DNA from: DSFO01 sp041640715
GTDB taxonomy: Archaea > Thermoproteota > Thermoprotei > Gearchaeales > Gearchaeaceae
Length of the DNA: 20,452 nucleotides
Reading direction: 5' to 3'
NCBI GenBank assembly: GCA_041640715.1
Contig: JBEPZU010000015.1
Location: 1 to 20,452, forward strand
The translations under genes were made by a program, and so were the position numbers. Each line of letters opens with the position of its first letter. Position 1 is the first letter of the stretch. Of this stretch, positions 15,475-20,452 are shown piece after piece. Under the pieces are notes generated by a model that was not told where the DNA came from, made no database searches, and saw nothing but the letters and a program-made list of their open reading frames with translations.

Positions 15475-15768
15475 CTAACTAAATATCAATATAAAAGCCA
15501 CAGCCAGACCGTAGATTGCTAGTGATTCTGAGAGACCTAATACTACGAAACTCCACGCTCTCATACCCGGTTTTTCAGCGACTACAGCTATCGAGGCTGC
15601 ACCTGCATAGGCTATTGCTATTCCTGCTCCTATAGCTGCAAGCCCTAAAGCAAGTCCTGCTCCTAATAATTTAAGACCGCGAGTAATTTCTTCCTGCGCA
15701 CTTACTCCTGGTGCAAGAATTGTAAATAATGCAATGGCCAACAAAAGGTATAGTATTATTCTATCCAT
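15475..15768 (-). CDS. atpK: A-type ATP synthase subunit K (proteolipid, rotor ring)
   Basis: This is the membrane c-type subunit that carries ions through the Ao motor. The 97-residue precursor has an N-terminal hydrophobic stretch (about 4-20) ending GVSA at 21-24 before QEE, which looks like a cleavable leader as known for crenarchaeal proteolipids. Two transmembrane helices follow, about 33-63 (glycine/alanine-rich) and 72-96. The conserved ion-binding carboxylate is E81 in the second helix (GLSESLAIYG). The surrounding residues do not show the sodium-type glutamine/serine set clearly, so proton use is more likely but not proven. It is the last gene of the operon, starting 1 base after the small coiled-coil ORF. 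Confidence 0.95.
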   Translation of the reverse strand: MDRIILYLLLAIALFTILAPGVSAQEEITRGLKLLGAGLALGLAAIGAGIAIAYAGAASIAVVAEKPGMRAWSFVVLGLSESLAIYGLAVAFILIFS

Positions 15769-15769
15769 A

Positions 15770-15913
15770 TTAAGATAAGGTTTTTTCTAATTCTTTAAAA
15801 ATCTTTTGCTTTATTTCTTCAATTCTTCTTTCCAGTTCCTTGAGTTTTTCTTCTTTAATCTTCGTGAATTTAACCCTTATTTCTTCGATTTCTTCTCTAA
15901 GCTTTGCTTCCAT
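15770..15913 (-). CDS. 47-residue coiled-coil protein in the ATP synthase operon
   Basis: A short ORF starts with ATG at 15913 inside the 3' end of atpD (17-base overlap) and ends with TAA one base before the atpK ATG. The product is almost wholly charged (rich in E, K, R and I), with no glycine or proline and hydrophobic residues at heptad-like spacing. It is thus a single amphipathic helix or coiled coil. Its position between D and K is the same as that of the small epsilon protein in the Sulfolobus atp operon, so it is probably the counterpart. A role as a peripheral-stalk helix partner of subunit E (H/G-like) is another possibility. The gap-free fit between two operon genes is the main evidence for coding. 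I cannot judge similarity to known epsilon sequences by eye. Confidence 0.72.
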   Translation of the reverse strand: MEAKLREEIEEIRVKFTKIKEEKLKELERRIEEIKQKIFKELEKTLS

Positions 15914-16547
15914 ATTTAGCTTTTCTTTCTAAAATTTCTTTTATCTTTTTAAGCCTTACGAATTCCTCTCTTTCCCTTTCCTCTAGTGCGTTAATGATAT
16001 TATATATTGACTTTTCGTAATTGGGTATTATCACATATTTTAATGCATTGACCTGGCGTTGCGTTTTCTTTAATTCTTCAGCGAGTTTGTAAATCGCATT
16101 TTCTTTCTCAGCCAAGCTTATAAGTAAAGGCATTAAATGTTGAAAACGTTTTACAGCTTTATCTAAGGTACTAGAAGATTCTACGAATCCATATTCTATG
16201 CTTCCACTTCCTTTAGCTATCAATCTAGGTATCTTAACACCCATTAGATTTTCCTCTTTTATTTCTAATCCGAGAGTAGCAGAAGAAGTTAGTGCTATTG
16301 CTTTCATATTCAAAGTTCCCATGCTCATATATGCATTGTATAAGGAATCGTAGGCTTCAAACAAAACTTGCCAAACTTTTTTGCTCTCCTCAGAAATTTC
16401 TTCTATTAATTTATCCAATTCATGTAATATTACTTCACGCTTATCTTCCAAAATTTTCCTAACCCTTTTAGCAAATGCAAGATTTCTCCTTAATCTTATC
16501 AGCGTTATTTTAGTAGGGAGTATTTTCCCTCCGAAGGTAGTAGACAT
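15897..16547 (-). CDS. atpD: A-type ATP synthase subunit D (central stalk)
   Basis: Subunit D is the central rotor shaft, with long antiparallel helices inside the A3B3 head. The 216-residue protein begins with the family N-terminus (ILPTKITLIRLRRNLAFAKR at 10-29) and ends with the long C-terminal helix (EEREREEFVRLKKIKE near 188-203). Both ends are coiled-coil-like, with a central segment near 85-125 that forms the exposed beta-hairpin region. Length is typical. The ATG shares one base with the atpB stop (TAATG), implying coupled translation. The next small ORF begins within its last 17 bases. Nothing is truncated. Confidence 0.95.
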   Translation of the reverse strand: MSTTFGGKILPTKITLIRLRRNLAFAKRVRKILEDKREVILHELDKLIEEISEESKKVWQVLFEAYDSLYNAYMSMGTLNMKAIALTSSATLGLEIKEENLMGVKIPRLIAKGSGSIEYGFVESSSTLDKAVKRFQHLMPLLISLAEKENAIYKLAEELKKTQRQVNALKYVIIPNYEKSIYNIINALEEREREEFVRLKKIKEILERKAKYGSKA

Positions 16548-17932
16548 TATTTAGCCGCTTTGTAATATTGTTTTATATACTTTTCTTTAATTCTGGTCAA
16601 CTCTTGCTCAGGAAGCGTAGAGAGTACTTCCCAAGCTAAATCTAGGGTTTTATAAATGTCTCTATTCTCATAATAACCTTGGGAAAGGAATTTCCTTTCG
16701 AAAAAGTTGGCATATTCCAAATATTTTAAATCTACAGCCGTTAAGCTTGCTTCTCCTACTATTAACGCTAATGCTCTTAATTCTTGTGCTCTTGAGTATG
16801 AAGCATATAATTGACTTGCAACATCTGGATGATCTGCTCTTGTTTTTCCTTCTCCTATACCGTCTCTCATTAGCCTGCTTAAGCTCATCAATACGTTTAC
16901 AGGAGGATATATTCCTATCCTGTGCAAATCCCTTCCAAGGACGATTTGTCCTTCAGTTATATATGCAGTTAGATCAGGTATAGGATGGCTTATATCATCG
17001 TTAGGCATGGTTAATATTGGCATCTGTGTTATACTGCCTTTTTCACCTTTTATTCTACCCGCCCTTTCATATATTGTAGCTAAGTCTGTATAAAGATAAC
17101 CGGGATATCCTTTCCTTCCAGGCACTTCTTCTCTGGCGGTACTTATTTCCCTCAATGCTTCACCGTAATTCGTCATGTCTGTTATTATTACAAGTACATG
17201 CATATCTTTTTCAAAGGCCAAATATTCTGCTAGAGTTAATGCTATCCTCGGCGTTATTACTCTCTCGAAAGCAGGATCGTCTGCTAAGTTTAAGAATAAA
17301 GCACTTCTCTTGATCGCACCCGTTTCTTCTAGACTTTTCTTAAAGAAAGTAGCCTCATCATGTTGCACACCAATGGCTGCGAATATAACTGCGAATTCTT
17401 CTTCTTGACCTAAAACAGTAGCTTGTCTAGCTATCTGTGCGGCTATTTTGTTATGGGGCAATCCTGCTCCTGAGAATATCGGTAGCTTTTGTCCTCTTAT
17501 TAAAGTATTCATACCATCTATAACAGAAATCCCTGTTTGGATGAAGTTCGTAGGATAGTCTCTCCTTTCAGGATTTATAGGATAGCCGTTAACATCTAGT
17601 TTATCCCTAGGTATTGGAGGAGGTAAACCGTCTATAGGTCTACCTAAACCGTCGAAGACTCTTCCTAGCATATCTTCACTAACAGGCGCTTCCATAGTTC
17701 TTCCTAAGAATTTAGCCTTTGTACCTTTCACAGAAAGCCCTGTAGTTCCTTCAAAAACTTGGACTATAGCTATACCATAGCCTACTTCTAACACCTTACC
17801 CAATCTCTTTTCCCCTGTAGGTGTCTCTATTTCTAGCAATTCATCGTAAGCTACGTTCTTTACGTTCTCAACGACTAAAAGAGGACCTTTTATCTCTCTT
17901 ATCGAATAATACTCTAATCCTCCACTAGCCAC
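16547..17932 (-). CDS. atpB: A-type ATP synthase subunit B (regulatory nucleotide-binding)
   Basis: Subunit B alternates with A in the A3B3 hexamer; it binds nucleotide but is not the main catalytic subunit. The 461-residue protein has the N-terminal beta-barrel (VLEVGYGIAIVQVFEGTTGL at 48-67). The degenerate nucleotide loop SGAGLPHN at 154-161 replaces a true P-loop, as is typical for B. DMTNYGEALREIS follows, then the late GKTRADHPDVASQLYASY region with the arginine that reaches the catalytic site. The start is GTG at 17932, overlapping the atpA stop by 8 bases. No ATG is available nearby, and the sequence matches the family from the first residues. Confidence 0.96.
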   Translation of the reverse strand: MASGGLEYYSIREIKGPLLVVENVKNVAYDELLEIETPTGEKRLGKVLEVGYGIAIVQVFEGTTGLSVKGTKAKFLGRTMEAPVSEDMLGRVFDGLGRPIDGLPPPIPRDKLDVNGYPINPERRDYPTNFIQTGISVIDGMNTLIRGQKLPIFSGAGLPHNKIAAQIARQATVLGQEEEFAVIFAAIGVQHDEATFFKKSLEETGAIKRSALFLNLADDPAFERVITPRIALTLAEYLAFEKDMHVLVIITDMTNYGEALREISTAREEVPGRKGYPGYLYTDLATIYERAGRIKGEKGSITQMPILTMPNDDISHPIPDLTAYITEGQIVLGRDLHRIGIYPPVNVLMSLSRLMRDGIGEGKTRADHPDVASQLYASYSRAQELRALALIVGEASLTAVDLKYLEYANFFERKFLSQGYYENRDIYKTLDLAWEVLSTLPEQELTRIKEKYIKQYYKAAK

Positions 17933-19709
17933 TTTTTCTCACTTCTATTAATTTATTAAAGGTGGAGTTTATTTCTTCTATAAAGTCATCTAGCTTATGA
18001 TGTTCCTCATTAGGTATAGTATATCTTGTTCTCATCATCTTAACTATGATAGGTAGAGCCCTTATCGTGGATAAACTTAAGCCTTTTTCCAAAGTAATTT
18101 TAGCTTTTTCATAGAATTCAAGGAATGCTTTCAACATTTTGTATTGTTTTTGAACCATACAATAACTATCTACAGGATCGAACGCATTTTGTTGTAAGAA
18201 TCCTTCTCTAATCATTCTGGCAACGTCTAAAATTAATTTTTCACTGTCTGGAAGGGCTTCTGGTCCTAATAATTTAATGATCTCTTTTAATTCATCTTCC
18301 TTTTGCAAAATCTCTAGCATCTTCTTTCTTAAATCAATCCAGTCTTTTCCAACTTCTTTTTCCCACCATTTTGAAACAGAATCTACATATAGAGAATAGC
18401 TTATGATCCAATTTATCGCAGGATAATGTCTTGAATAGGCTAAAGCGCTATCTAAACCCCAGAACGTTCTAACAAACCTCAAAGTATGCACTGTAACGGG
18501 TTCTGAGAAATCTCCTCCTGGAGGTGATACTGCACCTATTACAGTAACCGAGCCTACTAAGCCTTCTTTGGTAAGTGTGATTACCCTGCCTGCTCTTTCG
18601 TAAAATTCAGCAAGTCTTGATGCGAGGTATGAAGGAAATCCTTCTTCAGCGGGCATTTCCTCTAATCTTCCGCTTATTTCTCGTAGCGCTTCAGCCCATC
18701 TACTTGTTGAATCAGCTACTAGGACTACATCATAACCCATGTCTCTATAATATTCGGCTATCGTAATTCCAGTATATATACTAGCTTCTCTAGCTGAGAT
18801 GGGCATGTTGCTAGTATTGGCTATTAAGATGGTTCTCTCCATTAAAGGCCTGCCGCTATATGGATCTGACAATTCAGGGAATTTGACCAAAACTTCTGCC
18901 ATTTCATTTCCTCTTTCACCGCAACCTATGTAAATCACAACCTTTGAATCGCACCATGCTGCTATTTGATGTAGCATAACTGTTTTGCCGGTACCAAAAC
19001 CTCCTGGTATCGCTGCTGTTCCTCCTTTAGCTATTGGGAACAGTATGTCAATGATTCTTTGCCCTGTTATCAAAGGTACTTCAGGTTCTAATCTTTGTAA
19101 GTAAGGTCTAGGTCTTCTTACCGGCCATTTATGGTATAATCTTATTTCATAGATCTTCGAATCATGCTCTACTTCAGCTATTATATCATTAGCTGTGTAT
19201 TCTCCTTCTTTTACGATGCTTTTTATTCTACCATGAATTTCAGGATGTATAAGTATTGAGTGTTTTATTAATGGTGTTTCTTGTACATAACCTACTACAT
19301 ATCCTCCCTTGACCTTATCCCCGACTTTGAGTATAGGTTCAAAATACCATTCTTTATCCAAGGGTATAGGGTCAACTTGAACACCTCTCTTCACAAAATA
19401 TCCTATTTTACTAGCAATCAAATCTAGGGGTCTTTGAACACCATCATATGTTCTTCCTATTATTCCAGGTCCAAGCATAACTGAAAGAGGTTCTCCTGAT
19501 CTATAGACATTTTCTCCAGGTTTCAAACCGCTAGTAGTTTCGTAAACTTGAATAACAGCTTTATCTCCTGAGACCGCTATTACTTCACCTATTAATCTTT
19601 CCTCTCCTACGTAGACTACTTCATACATTTTGACCCCTTCTAAACCTTCAGCTCTAACTGTAGGTCCGCTAATCCAAGCAATTTTTCCAGGCTTAAATTG
19701 CTCGCTCAT
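17925..19709 (-). CDS. atpA: A-type ATP synthase catalytic subunit A
   Basis: Subunit A hydrolyses or makes ATP at the A/B interface. The 594-residue protein shows the N-terminal barrel (1-75), the archaeal/V-type bulge region (about 110-200) and the P-loop GGFGTGKT at 236-243 with K242. The catalytic glutamate is E265 in GCGERGNEM, followed by DSTSRWAEALREISGRLEEMP and a helical C-terminal domain. The P-loop differs from the GPFGSGKT seen in many archaeal A subunits at two positions, though the Walker lysine and threonine are intact. ATG 19709 overlaps the atpE stop (ATGA), and the end overlaps atpB by 8 bases. Confidence 0.97.
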   Translation of the reverse strand: MSEQFKPGKIAWISGPTVRAEGLEGVKMYEVVYVGEERLIGEVIAVSGDKAVIQVYETTSGLKPGENVYRSGEPLSVMLGPGIIGRTYDGVQRPLDLIASKIGYFVKRGVQVDPIPLDKEWYFEPILKVGDKVKGGYVVGYVQETPLIKHSILIHPEIHGRIKSIVKEGEYTANDIIAEVEHDSKIYEIRLYHKWPVRRPRPYLQRLEPEVPLITGQRIIDILFPIAKGGTAAIPGGFGTGKTVMLHQIAAWCDSKVVIYIGCGERGNEMAEVLVKFPELSDPYSGRPLMERTILIANTSNMPISAREASIYTGITIAEYYRDMGYDVVLVADSTSRWAEALREISGRLEEMPAEEGFPSYLASRLAEFYERAGRVITLTKEGLVGSVTVIGAVSPPGGDFSEPVTVHTLRFVRTFWGLDSALAYSRHYPAINWIISYSLYVDSVSKWWEKEVGKDWIDLRKKMLEILQKEDELKEIIKLLGPEALPDSEKLILDVARMIREGFLQQNAFDPVDSYCMVQKQYKMLKAFLEFYEKAKITLEKGLSLSTIRALPIIVKMMRTRYTIPNEEHHKLDDFIEEINSTFNKLIEVRKSG

Positions 19710-20299
19710 CTTCTTAGCACCTCACCCACGTTCTTCCTTATATCTTCTTTCATCCTCATAAGTCTTGCTTCTATTGTGTTATTGAAAGATATAGTACCGC
19801 TCTCGTTAGTGACTATTACTCCTCCGTATTTGCTTATCTCCTCTGCCCGAATATCCATTTTCACACCTTTATCTTTGATTATTTCTGAAGATAATCTCTC
19901 TATTTCTTTTCTATCTTCAGGATTGCAATACACTATTACCTTTTTTTCACCTACATTGTTCAATGCCTCTAATAACAACTTTCTTAAACTCTTCAAGTAT
20001 ACTTCCCTATTCTTTTTTATTTCATTTAAGGCCAGATCTATTGCTTTATCAACGTATTCGCTATATAATTGCAGCAATTTATTCCTAACTTGCATTTCAG
20101 CGTTGCTTATTATCATCCTCTTCATCGACTCTATCTTCCTAGCATATTCATCTTCGATTTCTTTAGTCTTAGATATCGTTTCTTTATAGTATTTTTCTAT
20201 TATTTTATCTGCTTGATGGGACAGTTTTTCCAGGTCGTTTGTTATTTTGTTTTTAGTTTTTTCGGATATCTCCTCAACAGCCTTCTTTAATGCTTCCAT
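19706..20299 (-). CDS. atpE: A-type ATP synthase subunit E (peripheral stalk)
   Basis: Subunit E forms the outer stalk that holds the A3B3 head against rotation. The 197-residue protein has a long charged N-terminal helix (about 1-100), expected to pair with a partner helix. A globular C-terminal domain contains KKVIVYCNPEDRKEIERL near 118-135 and ISKYGGVIVTNESGTISFNN near 154-173, the family's most conserved segment. The C-terminal IEARLMRMKEDIR is also typical. It starts 1 base after the atpF stop and its own stop overlaps the atpA start by 4 bases. No start ambiguity is seen. Its obligate partner in the stalk might be encoded elsewhere or by the small coiled-coil ORF at 15770-15913. Confidence 0.94.
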   Translation of the reverse strand: MEALKKAVEEISEKTKNKITNDLEKLSHQADKIIEKYYKETISKTKEIEDEYARKIESMKRMIISNAEMQVRNKLLQLYSEYVDKAIDLALNEIKKNREVYLKSLRKLLLEALNNVGEKKVIVYCNPEDRKEIERLSSEIIKDKGVKMDIRAEEISKYGGVIVTNESGTISFNNTIEARLMRMKEDIRKNVGEVLRR

Positions 20300-20300
20300 T

Positions 20301-20452
20301 TTAAACTCCGAGGATTTGTCTTATTAATTGTCTATAATCTTCTATTTTTCTAGTTCCAGTAGGTCCTGGTATTTCGTAGATTAAAGGCACGCTGACTTTT
20401 AATTTCATTTCCTGTATCTCTTTTTTAATAGGTCTAGCCAATTCTTCTTTAA
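20301..20452 (-). CDS. atpF: A-type ATP synthase subunit F, 3' part only
   Basis: The gene runs off the right edge, leaving 49 C-terminal codons. The fragment shows a helix, then a beta strand with VPLIYEIPGPTG, and finally a terminal helix ending RQLIRQILGV. This is the usual end of subunit F, where a VP-x-V strand, a proline/glycine loop and a final (I/L)G(V/I) helix occur. Subunit F is a small CheY-like protein of the central stalk that pairs with D and regulates ATP hydrolysis. It ends 1 base before the atpE ATG. The N-terminus and operon promoter lie outside the window. Confidence 0.85.
   Translation of the reverse strand, partial: KEELARPIKKEIQEMKLKVSVPLIYEIPGPTGTRKIEDYRQLIRQILGV

Noticed and set aside
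16747..16983. 78-codon plus-strand ORF inside atpB
   Set aside because: It is very leucine-rich, antisense to a strongly conserved subunit and without its own promoter.
19698..20189. 163-codon plus-strand ORF opposite atpE
   Set aside because: It is antisense to a conserved subunit gene; its leucine/serine/isoleucine-rich content is what the complement of a charged helical gene gives.
1..20452. CRISPR arrays, insertion sequences, tRNA and rRNA genes
   Set aside because: No regularly spaced repeats, terminal inverted repeats with transposase, tRNA T-loop signatures or rRNA-like stretches were seen on reading both strands.

Overview
This window is a compact, AT-rich archaeal chromosome segment, most likely from the Thermoproteota (crenarchaeal/TACK side). 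The evidence is an A-type ATP synthase operon, an archaeal Holliday junction resolvase (Hjc), an archaemetzincin, an archaeal-type isoleucyl-tRNA synthetase and a tiny protein that matches the crenarchaeal chromatin protein Cren7. Several starts have an A/T-rich TATA-like box about 25-33 bases upstream and no Shine-Dalgarno sequence, as expected for leaderless archaeal transcripts. The exact lineage cannot be fixed from the sequence alone. I see no tRNA, rRNA, CRISPR array, insertion sequence or integrase, so this is mostly core genome.

Layout. Positions 1-1345 hold divergent DNA-repair genes, endonuclease III (-) and RNase HII (+). Positions 1320-7039 are a minus-strand run, read from ileS through a RimK-family ATP-grasp ligase and a small three-helix membrane protein to S-adenosylhomocysteine hydrolase. 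Positions 7076-7914 carry hjc and an archaemetzincin gene joined by a 4-base ATGA overlap. Positions 8168-9822 encode a divergent electron transfer flavoprotein (EtfB, EtfA), facing an acyl-CoA dehydrogenase gene (9823-11025, -). A DadA-like FAD oxidoreductase (11073-12287) is divergent from the dehydrogenase across one central TATA box, and is followed by nicotinate phosphoribosyltransferase (12319-13497). The bifunctional NAD(P)HX repair enzyme Nnr lies at 13700-15196 (-). A 47-codon gene for a zinc-ribbon Cren7-like protein is at 15322-15465 (+). From 15475 to the right edge runs an A-type ATP synthase operon on the minus strand, in the transcription order F (partial)-E-A-B-D-small coiled coil-K.

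How the genes work together. The ATP synthase operon is almost gap-free (overlaps of 1, 4, 8 and 17 bases, gaps of 1 base), so its subunits are probably translationally coupled. The ETF pair, the acyl-CoA dehydrogenase and the DadA-like enzyme form a flavin-based redox cluster. PncB and Nnr both serve the NAD(P) pool. Nth, RNase HII and Hjc are genome-maintenance enzymes.

Most unusual items: (1) the zinc-ribbon/Cren7 intermediate at 15322-15465; (2) the 47-residue coiled-coil ORF between ATP synthase D and K; (3) the ETF pair, whose nucleotide-contact motifs are strongly altered; (4) an archaemetzincin whose metzincin glycine is alanine.
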